NCBI GenBank assembly: GCA_963575745.1
Contig: CAUYUJ010020274.1
Span: forward strand, 1 to 64,000
Source: Prorocentrum cordatum
Lineage: Eukaryota; Sar; Dinophyceae; Prorocentrales; Prorocentraceae
Reading direction: 5' to 3'
DNA length: 64,000 nt
The notes beneath the pieces were generated by a model, which did no database searches, was not told the DNA's origin, and saw only the letters and a program-made list of their open reading frames with translations. Made by a program: the position numbers and the translations under genes. The number at the start of each line of letters is the position of its first letter. Within the stretch, counting starts at the first letter, position 1. Shown here one piece after another: positions 39,001-52,345 of the stretch.

Positions 39001-41135
39001 CGCAACGCAGGGCTTTTCTGCGGAGGATCAAGCCACGGCGACACGACCTTGGCTACCTAGCCTCTGTCAGACAGGGCCTCGACCTCTTCGCCAGCACGTG
39101 GCTCGCCCGAACTAAAGGAGCAGCCAAATGCACTGCCTGGCAGCTGGCGCTCCTCCTCAACTACCTGTCGGGCGGGGATCACACCCAACAGCGACGATCC
39201 CGATCAAACACGTCGGCAGACCCCAGCCCCATCTGCCGATACTGCGACGAGGAAGAGGAAACTCAGGAGCACACTGTCCGCGACTGCAAGTGCTGGGCCC
39301 GAGAAAGACTCCCTCTCACCACCCTCATCAGTGACGACCAGTGGGCCCGTCTTCCGCCGCACACAAGACACTGCGGGCTCTTCGACGAAGACCCAGCCCT
39401 CCTCGACCTGCAGGCCGACCTCGCGAGGGACCCGCTGCCACAGCCCATACCGCGGCCCCCCCCTGAGGGAGATCCTGCGGCTTCAGCCCAGGACACCTAC
39501 ACCACCTACCTTGACCACGACACTGGTTGGACATGGGTCTACGCTGCCACGGACGGTGCATGCACCAACCAAGCCATCCCATTGCTAGCACGAGCGGGCT
39601 ACGGCGTCTACTACGGCATCGACCACCGCATGAACTACAGTGCACGCGTTCACGGCCTAACGCAGAACGCCCAGGTTGCGGAGACCCTCGCCATTGTCCA
39701 CCTTACGGCATGTGCCGAACGGCCCGTGCACGTTTTCGTGGACAACCAGGCGGTGGTCGATGGGTTCCAAAGCATCATCGACGGACATCCAGCGCCGCAG
39801 GGCACGCACGCGGAGCTCTGGGAAAAGATCCACCGATGTGTTATGGCCAAGCCCAACATGTTTCGCGTCGAAAAAATCGCCAGCCATCTGGGAGACATGG
39901 GCATCGACCTTGGGCTCATCGGGCCCATTGCGGAGGAGTTCAACCGTCAGGCCGACGCCCTTGCCACAATGGCGGCACGCACTCACAACCTTCCTGACCA
40001 CATTGTCGAAGCTGCCAAAACACGACATCGCCAAGCGACCGTGCTCCATGGGGTCGCTGTCGCTATCTACGAGCGCAGACACCGCACTCTGCCGCTCCCA
40101 CACCGCAGGGCTGGGTTTACAGCTGCGGAACTCAGCAAAATGGAACCAAACCCCCTGCTGTCGGACCAGGCACCACCCGCGGCTGGACCATTCATCCCGC
40201 AAGACCCGGATGAGCTCTGGGCCGAGGCCCAACGGGCGATGCTCGATGAACAGGAGGACGACCCGTTCGGCTTCGGTGGGGGATTGGACTTCTTGGACGA
40301 CGGCCCAGCCAGCGCAAACCCTGCCCCGTCGGGCAACCTCTCGACGCCTACCGCGACTCCGACACCGAGAGCGACATCGCACCCACATGATGATGTCGCT
40401 CACCGCCAAGACGCTGACGATGACCTGGCTGATCTCCTCGGACTGGGTGGCAGCATAGACGACGCTCCGCCGACACCCCACGCTGCCGACGATGCCACCC
40501 CATCGAGACGCCACCCGACAACGCGGCCGACCTCCGAGCCCTCGCACGGCATCATGATTGGTCCTACCGTGCCACCCACTCCGTCCCCCCACCAGCGCCA
40601 GCCCGCGGGGGCGGCTCCAGCCCCCCCGCAGGGCACCGAGCCAGTCAGGCCGTCGCACCCCGTCCACGCTTCCATTGTTGCTGGGCGCGAGGATGCGGCT
40701 CTTCCGACCTCACGGGGCGTGGCCCTAGCGGCTCCAGCCCTGGGGCTGCGTGGTACCCTCCAGTCGCCTATCAAGGGTGACGGCCGTCAGCACACGGAGT
40801 GCCGTACTGCGCTAGACCACCACCTGGCCAGGCGCACTGATGACCTCGTCCCTGCCACGAGGCCCGCGGCCGCTGGCACTGAGCAGCCGCCCCTCACCGA
40901 CCGCGAAACTGAGCTATCCCAGGCTATGGCCGCTCTCCAACAGAGGCGTGCTGCTCTCGCCGCTGACCTTGCCGCTGCTCAAGCCCGTCAAGGCCCTCTG
41001 CTCCAGCGCCTCCACCGCGCCAGGCGTGCCTTCGCCGAGCTGCTTACGCCCTCGCCCGATGGTGCTACGCCGCCACTCACCATCCAAGCTATGCTGTCAT
41101 CGCTCCGCGGCGCTCCACCTGGTGTCCCGCGCTAA
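30081..41135 (+). CDS. LINE ORF2: ART-like domain, Cys-rich region, APE endonuclease, RT, CCHC, RNase H
   Basis: About 3,684 aa from the ATG at 30081; the frame is open from about 29901 and carries a hydrophobic run just before the ATG. Approximate residues: 60-110 a tandem ~27-residue repeat (GILKWTSAKL / GVLKWASGKL) and a hydrophobic segment; 415-510 an ADP-ribosyltransferase-like region (FWHGTRGDLAARLAF, then GRTYVSVHPSLAAWYA); 910-980 a Cys cluster (CPQCRFQCCQYC, CPDC); a long disordered RS/Pro region; 1835-2110 APE endonuclease (SLNITSL, QETRHAK, MDANTN, SRIDYIIAN, KSHVGLQ); 2490-2780 RT with motif A LDRQKCFD, B NGHLQGSSWSLDD and C TTFVDDSN; ~3052 CRYC...H....C; 3150-3300 RNase H (ATDGACT, AETLA, VDNQAVV, NRQADAL); then a low-complexity tail. 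It nicks the target and primes reverse transcription. The intact 11-kb frame implies recent activity. LINE ORF2 is usually 900-1,300 aa, so about 1,800 N-terminal residues are extra. Confidence 0.9.
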   Translation: MPYKDQIDGYLPTPSRDPSYRQRRRREAAAPGPSVSTTPRRTTAYNVTPALWGILKWTSAKLRDIVSGGASAVGFGLGGVLKWASGKLGAIATGGVVCGLLLVGAKLLAQGAVGHVGARICARALDSSTAQWCLRCCQPSRRPRDEATHTMPRTHPDEPESQHVHSLRHPLLQEHYAAAVAAAVADVTTATTAAIVEVTAAVSRASSVTPRSTSPSPRDGSISGMAYGTPPTHEDATAQASDAEAREPRERTRDSPWSIFRHADARGSSSDMDTQPPRRRARYASPARPQAPSGPGTPHLALRPPTRNLCNTIQRDPAVPVPPTSILNALYQNGFALGNSGVSTEDIKDALRLHDHPRFTHDPTLQALVPWTDIMQRPPNRLTWVLEDSGGNSGETIFPYLTWDLRQPTTDTPTVFWHGTRGDLAARLAFNGGHLLPGPRREAKGRTATNVGRTYVSVHPSLAAWYAVPPHPPYSLEDDTLAWGPIALWMCEATQPPRGENWHNFVKGEAHGARLIYPRVLGLLIRMDWCAPTEAASRCRALPQAYGMGDCAHALHIAGYDHPDLREAAEARDQEANTWRRPDIAAAWPPPQALYSPEAARAWAKQHYDTEAATRADPNQPRPRVSLRKLQLDPQPLIDLVYTGLQAVPVRGQSDAREPRPSGSSPGAASGPPRTYQSGAALAHSPDRSSTTSGADDRRTPSLISAAAALARGHARPRRSASRSSRQSGGNSTSDNSDIETWEHIETEEEPTAYHVLAFHVRDVRARVNAPGIEVWLDPGEHHDGAYLPWGTTVMGHRVIDPVVAGRDGWVILHHDHGDTTTKLWAPTQVHVKADDTWRTVMIPADMGPQWIERHADDARLPAEVVRTTGQSWFADVWPLWDRPRPHPDDPGTNEQALPPLPGRWSCPQCRFQCCQYCAARRNTQLGTSGQPTCPDCSLSGLRALMDWSTDYSCNSWTCAYSTDNRDSDTCCLSSRCPHPPSPHSLFDVRATGMPPHILARQYGNAPAQHDLKELPRAPSGPGGEPPQPGQAGYQGQWYLPPRPRRVLRQGLPDGTRRPPGFTGTGMPEDPSPDQPLWREGYVLFGPHQALKEDFIFNKTVRRPYSLAITNMHRDRVTVRTVCESIAERIHTTRTRWRDVVLYWHAEGGPGPQALDYDMRLCDAMVSRATTEAELNHDRSNRGSFCLYGPAHQRAVNITVLPEPQNIDYVEHVRRYSPVGDTYPDHAFEHVYQGWRRPDVPTILPDTRPLSRADQQRYQQHLQRTQQRDQRDAGQPSTPRNRSPARVPTGDSTVYGGGAAYHRGPIGARPAAAGAAASSYGHAPHARVHPAVIGYPRALVQAPPRATSPVPGSTRAWGLYPSRHDSTPSNQPAVVTPAASAQGAAPSRGRTGRPEGWRDANVRAWQPRQHTPPPNVAAALRPAQAKPAPPERERQPLVPLVLTYTQAHHSASPRHSEGSAHHVSPRPDAVDPDQAAASAAGGTGGSRQPSPTPCAAPIRSPSRADSARANAQATSPRDRHTGGRVPRSRSCSRHSSRKAPGSSTSSPPRETQADAQAPEVVPRFGVSATEPGQVDLEPTPSTDQEMPPSTRVVAPIDEAPTFDPFKNKYRVKDLAAGFGGGSPLSPQSRGGAPATSAAAAAAAAPRGVSPVRNACLTAAGMDEAQRQATDRAARAVPPDAAHHATDGAGAPPQDGPAASRAQYMRARCAAAAPSCRRWFAFALVFGRTDRGVASLSLCCRLTSPPPVPHGTGVRRIFRGSFADVYEPPLAQCRPCLAYTSGLTAASAPFKPICRDAMSSYCGQAFYLGEGQAALHRAGRANPSSTDGDGPGRSIHLVSLNITSLPANWPTITALGVDHNAAVIALQETRHAKPTRQAIATNAANPHHGGYQASLGPDLDLARAQRKAAHGGTDHTVEGNTGASGGVAILSKDAIVDSTVDDTASCIATLKAKKRWHEAFLPLCTQHRRRRRRNNHGPAGIYIASLYGVAGGDSTDLFRLADCAAARVGSAPYFICMDANTNIDDNPHLLHMMQHGWFNVAEGTPDHTMHTYGNIPDWDRVTKCPRTSRIDYIIANQAARSLVTDFCYLRDLPAKSHVGLQVTLDLSRLDHTARRLLAPTPYPPNDGAHEDHELQALGTLIAGRYHDRMEQADTRDDVERMFALANEASHEYHLTRLRDLPPPPPDHPKKKPPTMHGLTPTFEERPAVPRAFPTYGASTIHMNRLRKLHRQLCELRFIGQHHHIDYRAIPPYLAQRIDCTWTAARLLCHKLRPTVLLAFPEAWTPDVPAPRGEHLDRLIQNLDSELARRANRVKAERIKIWAEGVREPSGRKAAIYARAADCSPTAYLRTPTTPDDAQLHCDTTAFNPDQACTDDSDADTDAGGFSPSDGSSLDTDNDEGHTRDPPPAQVPDALPANAIVANTKDMLKLMVDTWEPILGRYRARAGHDAEAMPTWADFYDEYRQELPTPSPAAPFHLTDDQLIHFIRTRSPRRAGGLDGWTTKEAKELPDDILRLFASVLRAMQRTGTIPEPLLHVPNPCLRKGRGELPTDQRLLSVLSVWMYAWEAPAYRSLTDWRKGWTHATSFGAVPKATIGDVSTSLALRIEHARALLLPLAGAALDRQKCFDYLITDICLNLALHAGCPQDIVTVRRNFYRHHKRYIRMNGAYSKDLARTNGHLQGSSWSLDDIKLLMCVWTKRQHRYVPRSLSTTFVDDSNSTTHTASELQKSLDETAKFDRFSGQRIHPGKVAGWALTDELHAAVTQLTLAERPLRVVDSFKLVGSYINAEAAPAPAALNLTATADARVRRATIRLPRIGKLPSPMLIKARHARSLAASVCTTGTDIQAPSGPAKTAYNHALKAAIRPKGNKWVEFWTLMAVCVPGHALEIDAITQREAFLCLRRQVNRDVTLCGLARDLQHHVQTLFGGGPVGRLVQSLQQLRWTWPTFGIMYDDWGCQISWLNLPQNAFLHMLRASQRRAFLRRIKPRRHDLGYLASVRQGLDLFASTWLARTKGAAKCTAWQLALLLNYLSGGDHTQQRRSRSNTSADPSPICRYCDEEEETQEHTVRDCKCWARERLPLTTLISDDQWARLPPHTRHCGLFDEDPALLDLQADLARDPLPQPIPRPPPEGDPAASAQDTYTTYLDHDTGWTWVYAATDGACTNQAIPLLARAGYGVYYGIDHRMNYSARVHGLTQNAQVAETLAIVHLTACAERPVHVFVDNQAVVDGFQSIIDGHPAPQGTHAELWEKIHRCVMAKPNMFRVEKIASHLGDMGIDLGLIGPIAEEFNRQADALATMAARTHNLPDHIVEAAKTRHRQATVLHGVAVAIYERRHRTLPLPHRRAGFTAAELSKMEPNPLLSDQAPPAAGPFIPQDPDELWAEAQRAMLDEQEDDPFGFGGGLDFLDDGPASANPAPSGNLSTPTATPTPRATSHPHDDVAHRQDADDDLADLLGLGGSIDDAPPTPHAADDATPSRRHPTTRPTSEPSHGIMIGPTVPPTPSPHQRQPAGAAPAPPQGTEPVRPSHPVHASIVAGREDAALPTSRGVALAAPALGLRGTLQSPIKGDGRQHTECRTALDHHLARRTDDLVPATRPAAAGTEQPPLTDRETELSQAMAALQQRRAALAADLAAAQARQGPLLQRLHRARRAFAELLTPSPDGATPPLTIQAMLSSLRGAPPGVPR

Positions 41136-41500
41136 TTTCCTCCTTCCTGCCTGCCCGTGTGTACGCGTGGCTCCGCGTCCACGGTGTCAGGGCGTGGGGG
41201 CGGGGGGTGCCCCGTCCCTGCGCGCCGCTTTGCGGCCAAGCGCCCAACTGGCGGTCTGCCAAACCGCCTAGCCACGTGTCAGCACGTCGCCTTCCTTGTT
41301 GGGGCCTCTTTCTTCACGCGGTCTGACATGTGAGATCTTCACCGTCTGTCCGCCGTCTGTAGCGTCTGTCGCATTGCGCCGGGGGAGGGGGTTTTGTTGC
41401 CCGCCCTCGTATCTTAAGGCTGCACCGCCGCAAATAGTGTTTGGCGAGTTGTCGCACCGCAGTGCGCCTCGCGGACGGACCCTGGTCCGCCTACTTGTCC
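41136..41500 (+). other. LINE 3' UTR with terminal hairpin
   Basis: About 365 bp conserved in copies 2 (46790-47154) and 3 (62902-63268). Near its end GCGGAC (41471-41476) can pair with GTCCGC (41485-41490) around an 8-base loop. Sequence then runs CTACTTGTCCGAT into (CT)n. There is no poly(A) tail or AATAAA signal; the CT run occupies the tail position. A 3' hairpin of this kind is often the RT recognition element in LINEs; that role is inference. Confidence 0.7.
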
Positions 41501-47423
<5,923 letters not shown>

Positions 47424-47426
47424 CAC

Positions 47427-48563
47427 GGGCTCGTGAGATCAGCCAGGGTGGCTCCCCCTTGGGGCTCCCAAATGATGCCCCTGGCAGCGTTTTGTGACCA
47501 TGAGGCTCTCAAGAGATACATGTCGGGGAGGCCAAACGGCAATTCTAGCTGAGGCGTCCCACCAAAATCGGCGCGAACGGGCTCGTGAGATCAGCCAGGG
47601 TGGCTCCCCCTTGGGGCTCCCAAATGATGCCCCTGGCAGCGTTTTGTGACCATGAGGCTCTCAAGAGATACATGCTGGGGAGGCCAAGCGGCAATTCTAG
47701 CTGAGGCGTCCCACCAAAAACGGCGCGAACGGGCTCGTGAGATCAGCCAGGGTGGCTCCCCCTTGGGGCTCCCAAGTGATGCCCCTGGCAGCGTTTTGTG
47801 ACCATGAGGCACTCAAGAGATACATGTTGGGGAGGCCAAGCGGCAATTCTAGCTGAGGCGTCCCACCAAAATCGGCGCGAACGGGCTCGTGAGATCAGCC
47901 AGGGTGGTTCCCCCTTGGGGCTCCCAAATGATGCCCCTGGCAGCGTTTTGCGACCATGAGGCTCTCAAGAGATACATGTTGGGGGCGCCAAACGGCAATT
48001 CTAGCTGAGACGTACCACCAAAATCGGCGCGAACGGGCTCGTGAGATCAGCCAGGGTGGCTCCCCCTTGGGGCTCCCAAATGATGCCCCTGGCAGCGTTT
48101 TGCGACCATGAGGCTCTCAAGAGATACATGTTGGGGCGCCAAACGGCAATTCTAGCTGAGACGTCCCACCAAAATCGGCGCGAACGGGCTCGTGAGAACA
48201 GCCAGGGTGGCCCCCCCTTGGGGCTCCCAACTGATGCCCCTGGCAGCGTTTTGCGACCATGAGGCTCTCAAGAGATACATGTTGGGGGCGCCAAACGGCA
48301 ATTCTAGCTGAAACGTCCCACCAAAATCGGCGCGAACGGGCTCGTGAGATCAGCCAGGGTGGCTCCCCCTTGGGGCTCCCAAATGATGCCCCTGGCAGCG
48401 TTTTGTGACCATGAGGCTCTCAAGGGATACATGTTGGGGGCGCAAAACGGCAATTCTAGCTGAGACGTCCCACCAAAATCGGCGCGAACGGGCTCGTGAG
48501 ATCAGCCAGGGTGGCTCCCCCTTGGGGCTCCCAAATGATGCCCCTGGAAGCGTTTTGTGATCA
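47427..48563. repeat. 152-bp satellite, seven full units plus a partial
   Basis: Units begin GGGCTCGTGAGATCAGCC at 47427, 47579, 47731, 47883, 48035, 48185, 48338 and 48490; spacing is 152 bp with one 150 and one 153. Units are more than 95% alike by eye. Each contains CCTTGGGGCTCCCAAATGAT, GTTTTGTGACCATGAGGC and CGTCCCACCAAAATCGGCGC. The array stops in mid-unit at 48563. No tRNA, 5S or other RNA signature is recognised. Confidence 0.95.
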
Positions 48564-48585
48564 TGAGAGAGTGTGAGTGTGAGCT

Positions 48586-48690
48586 TAACTTATCTTATCT
48601 TATCTTGAAATCTCTTATTATCATATCTTGTGCTATCTTATCTTATCTTGTAGTATCTTATATTGTCTTGTCTTATCTGGTGATTATCAT
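48586..48690. repeat. TCTTA pentanucleotide-like repeat
   Basis: Imperfect TATCT/TCTTA words on the plus strand, about 100 bp. Confidence 0.75.
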
Positions 48691-48777
48691 TGGGAGGAGG
48701 GAGGCGCGAGCGGGAGGAAGAAGGAGGAGGAGGAGTGGGAGGCGTCAGAGTTATAACAAGAACCCCAATCCTTAGGA

Positions 48778-48945
48778 TATGGGGAAAAACAGCTTGTTTT
48801 ATAACGTACTCCTGAGCCCTCTTGGGGGCCTCTTGGAACCCCCTTGGGGGCCTCTGGGAGCCCCCTTGGGGGCCTCTTGGACCCTTCCCAGAGACCTCGG
48901 AGGGGCCCAAAGACGGGTCCCCAGATCCCTCCCGGGGTCCAAACG
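48778..48945. repeat. Foldback satellite, single unit
   Basis: Carries AAAAACAGCTTGTTTTATAA and the following CTCCTGAGCCCTCTTGGGGG of the 24.2-kb satellite, but its left arm is replaced by unrelated sequence, so only half of the palindrome remains. Confidence 0.8.
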
Positions 48946-48957
48946 CACCAGTTGTCC

Positions 48958-48967
48958 GTCGCCGTCA

Positions 48968-49020
<53 letters not shown>

Positions 49021-49230
49021 GACGCCGTCGCCGTCGTCGTCGTCGTCGTCGTCGTCGTGGTCGTCGTCGTCGTGGTCGTCGTCGTGGTCGTCGTAGCGGT
49101 CGTCGTCGTCGTGTTTTTTTTTGTCAGGCCGTAAGGATGCTTACGGCCGGGAAAAACGCGCTCATCATTATCTCCCTCGTAGTCGCCGTCGTCGTCTTGA
49201 TCGTCGTCGTCGTCGTCGTCGTCGTCTTGA

Positions 49231-49267
<37 letters not shown>

Positions 49268-49275
49268 TGCCGCCG
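48958..49275. repeat. (GTC)n trinucleotide tract
   Basis: Two (CGTCGT) runs, 48970-49110 and 49180-49265, around a short unique patch containing TTTTTTTTGTCAGGCCGTAAGG. A duplicated CTCCCCAGCGACAC word follows near 49288 and 49337. Confidence 0.85.
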
Positions 49276-49479
49276 CCGCCGCCGTCGCCTCCCCAGCGAC
49301 ACGGACCGCGGCGGGCCGCCGCCGCCGCCGTCGCCTCCCCAGCGACACGCCGTCGGCTCTCCGGCGGCCGTTCGTGGCGATTCCAGCACCCCCAGAACGG
49401 AATTTTTCGCCCAAGTCCCGGGGCCCGAAAACGACCTCCCGAGGCCGAGAACACCTAAAAACCTAGCAAAAACCTTCTC

Positions 49480-50390
49480 GGACCTCGCCCGCCCGACCCG
49501 ACCCGACCCGACCCGCCCGTTAGGTTACTCGCGTGCCACCTCGGCGATGCACCATACTTTAATGTCCCGCCCGGCCCGACCCGACCCGCCCGTTAGGGTC
49601 CGCCCGCCCGACCCGACCCGACCCGCCCGTTAGGGTCCGCCCGCCCGACCCGACCCGTCCCGCCCGCTAGGGTACTCGCGTGCCAACTCGATGTCGCATC
49701 ATACTTTAATGTCCTGCCCGACCCGACCCGACCCGCCCGTTAGGGACCGCCCGCCCGACCCGATCCGTCCCGCCCGTTAGGGTCCGCCCGCCCGAACCGA
49801 CCCGTCCCGCCCGTTAGGGTCTGCCCGCCCGACCCAGGGGGGCACGCCTGTTAGGCACTCGCGTGCCAGCTCGAATGATGCACCATTACTTTAATGTCCC
49901 CCCGACCCGACCCGACCCGCGCTCGTCGGGGTCTGCCGCCTGACCCGACCCGAACCCGCACCGTTAGGGTCCGCCCGCCCGACCCGACCCTTCCCGCCCG
50001 TTAGGGTACTCGCGTGCCAACACGGTGATGCACCATAACTCGGTGATGCACCATATTTTAATGGTCCCGCCCGACCCGACCCGACCCGCCGTCAGGCACT
50101 CGCGAGGCCAACTCGATGATGCACCATACATTATGTCCCGCCCGCCCGACCCGACCTCCGCCGTTATGGGTCCGCCCGCCCGACCCGACCCGACCCGCCC
50201 GTTATGGCGCTCGCGTGCCAACTCGGTGACGCACCATACTTTAATGTCCCGCCCGACCCGACCCGACCCGCCCGTTAGGGTCCGCCCGCCCGACCCGACC
50301 CGACCCGCCCGTTAGGGTACTCGCGTGCCAACTCGATGATGCATCATACTTTAATGTCCCGCCCGGCCCGACCCGACCCGCCAGTTAGGG
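49480..50390. repeat. GACCCGACCCGCCCGTTAGGG minisatellite
   Basis: Arrays of CCGACCCGACCCGCC and GTTAGGGTCCGCCCGC words, with a longer interspersed unit holding ACTCGCGTGCCAACTC, GATGCACCATACTTTAATGT and CCCGCCC that recurs about six times (near 49510, 49673, 49856, 50005, 50210 and 50320). Two-level tandem organisation; no gene. Confidence 0.85.
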
Positions 50391-51000
50391 GCCCTCTTGG
50401 ACCCTTACCATATCCTTCCGAGAGGCCCAGACGCGCCCCAAGACGGGCCGAAGAGGGCCCCAGGACAGCTTATAAAAACAGCTTGTTTTGTAAGGTACTG
50501 CGGGGCCTTCTTGGGGGCCTCTTGGAGCCTTCTTGGGGGCCTCCTGCAGCCCTGTAGGGGCCCTCTTGGGCCCGTACCAGGGCGTTCGGAGGGGCCCAAA
50601 AGGCGCCCCAAGACGAGCCCAAGAGGGCCCCAGGACAGCTTATAAAAACAGTTTGTTTTATAACGTACTCCTGGACCCTTTTCGGGGGCCTCTTGGAGCC
50701 CTCTTGGGGGCCTCTGGGAGCCCTGTAGGATTCCTCTTGGACTCTTCCCAGGGCGTTCGGGGGGGCTCAAAGGCGCCCCAAGACGGGCCCAAGAGGGCAC
50801 CAGGCCCGCTTATAAAAACAGCTTGTGTTATAATGTACTCCTGGGCCCTCTTCGGGGCCTCTTGGAGCCCCCATTGGGGGCCTCTGGGAGCCCTCTAGGG
50901 GCCCTCTTGCACTCTTCCCAGGGCCCTCGGAGGGGCCCAGAGGCACCCCAAGACGGGCCCAAGAGGCGCCCCGCGAGGTGCCAGAGGGTACTGTTTCGCC
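50391..51000. repeat. ~175-bp foldback satellite, about three and a half units
   Basis: Same family as 24170-24775: AGCTTATAAAAACAG cores near 50468, 50638 and 50809, each flanked by complementary AAGAGGGCCCCAGGA-like and TCCTGGGCCCTCTT-like arms. 51000-51175 is related degenerate sequence. Confidence 0.85.
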
Positions 51001-51177
51001 CAAGATGGCGCAAGATTCCTCAAGATGGCCCCGAAGACGCTCCAACAGGGCCCAAGACCGCCCCGAGACGGCTCCAGGAGTCCAAAAAGCTTCCCAAGGA
51101 GGCTCAAGAAGCCAAGAACTTGCAAACACCCATAGAAAATCAATGTTATTTGCGTTCTCGCCCGCTCGCTTCCGATA

Positions 51178-51500
51178 GCCCTCCTCCACCTCCTCCTCCT
51201 CCTCCTCCTCCTCCTCCTCCTCCTCCTCCTCCTCTCCCGTTCCGCTCCTCCGCCTCCTCCCCCTCCTCCACGCCCTTCGCCGCTTGGGTTCTGTTGCGGC
51301 AGCTGCAACCACCCCAGGTGCAACTGAGACTGCCCCAGAGGCGCAGGGGGGGCGGGGGGCGGGCGGAGCAACTCAGATGGGCGGGCGGAGCAACTGGGCC
51401 AACAACTGGCTCAGTTGCTCCGCCGCTCCTCCGCTTGGTGTCAGTTGCTCCGCCGCTTGGTTTCAGTTGCTCCGCGGCCTCGGCCCAGTTGCTCCGCCGA
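51178..51500. repeat. (CCT)n and GGAGCAACTG minisatellite at the right junction
   Basis: (CTC)n at 51180-51235, then 51296-51415 repeats the motif seen at 23020-23135 in the same orientation: GCAACCACCCCAGGTGCAAC, then a GGGGGGCGGGCGGAGCAACT head and GGCGGAGCAACTGGGCCA. Inverse CAGTTGCTCCGCC words follow to 51505. It abuts the methyltransferase half of the split YR element. Confidence 0.85.
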
Positions 51501-51505
51501 GGTAA

Positions 51506-52345
51506 GCCCGTCGCCGGCGGGCAGGGGTCACAGGTGAAAGCGCGCCAGCGGCAGCAGCGGATCAGGTCGTTGACGAAAGGCTGCTCCAGTCGCCCGCCAG
51601 CCGCGGCCGGCGCCTGCTCGGGTCCTCCCAGCGGGGCCCTGGCTGCCAGATGCGCCCGCGTCAGCTCGGCCCAGATGGCGCACAGCTCGGCCGCGTAGGC
51701 GGCCGCCGGCGCCGCGCGCGCCGCACCGACCAGCGGGCGGCTACGAGCGCGGCGCCCATGCACGCAGGGGCGGGACAGCGGCTGCAGGAAGCCGCCGTTC
51801 ACCAGACCTAGCCGCGTCGGCTTCTGGCACGGCGCGCCGAAGGCACAGGCCGCAAAGTCCAGTGAGCCACAGCCAGGTTTGGCGAGCAGCGACCGCATCG
51901 CCGGCACGTACCACGAATAAGCGCCAGCGGGATGCTCCATGGACCCGAGCCTGTCGCACTTGAGCGCGGCCCACAGGATGAGGAGCACCCTGTAGAGCAG
52001 GACGGTACCCAGGCGCGTCGTAGGATCAGTAGGATCCAGGCCCAGCGGCTGGGCTCGCGAGCGCAACCGCGGCTGCCGCGCCAACGAAAACGTGGCGCAC
52101 GGCGGGGCGCAGTGCACGTTGGCGACCCAGCCGTTGATGATCAGGAAGAGGATCCACTCCACGATGCGGACGGAGCGCAGGTCCCAAAGCGGATGCGTCT
52201 TGGGGTCGATCCTGGGCCCCACTCGCAGCCCGGCGGCCGCATGCGCCGAGGACCAAGGGGCATCACGCCCGCTGCAGACCTCCAGCACGTCGAACACCTC
52301 GAGCAGATGCCAGCGCGGCACCTTAGCCCCAGGCCTATGTCCTGC
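51506..52345 (-). pseudogene. DNA methyltransferase-like domain of the split YR element
   Basis: Reads FDVLEVCSGRDAP (SAM-binding-type start, about 52297-52268), an acidic PRIDPKTHPLWDL, CAPPCATFSLARQ (about 52110-52090) and SMEHPAGAYSWY (about 51943-51915), then an FGAPCQKPTRLG-like strand. PPC plus EHP-type motifs resemble C5-cytosine methyltransferase folds; retroelement-borne methyltransferases are known in dinoflagellates. The frame then runs out of protein-like sequence into the GGAGCAACTG minisatellite soon after FVNDLIRCCRW. It is one phase away from the RT frame, the switch lying near 52330-52345, so a frameshift separates it from RT. Whether it methylates C or A, or anything, is unknown. 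Confidence 0.72.

Larger units (their letters stand above)
25350..41500 (+). mobile_element. Very long non-LTR (LINE-type) retrotransposon, copy 1
   Basis: About 16 kb between two (CT)n tracts. It contains a ~150-bp 5' leader, ORF1 (25505-28084), an extra ORF (28346-29791) with a shifted-frame extension, a giant ORF2 ending at 41135, and a ~365-bp 3' UTR whose last ~60 bp form a GC hairpin just before (CT)n. APE endonuclease, RT, a CCHC-like knuckle and RNase H in ORF2 identify it as an APE-type LINE with RNase H, similar in order to I-group elements. There are no LTRs and no recombinase. Typical LINEs are 4-8 kb. The 3' boundary is supported by two further copies (47154 and 63268) that end in the same way. 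Confidence 0.88.

Noticed and set aside
47427-48563. Regular 152-bp units resembling a CRISPR array
   Set aside because: The whole unit is conserved, with no short repeat/variable spacer pattern, no cas genes, and a eukaryotic context.
49480-50390. TTAGGG words suggesting a telomere or interstitial telomeric repeat
   Set aside because: TTAGGG appears only once per longer CCGACCC-rich unit and never in tandem; this is a GC minisatellite.
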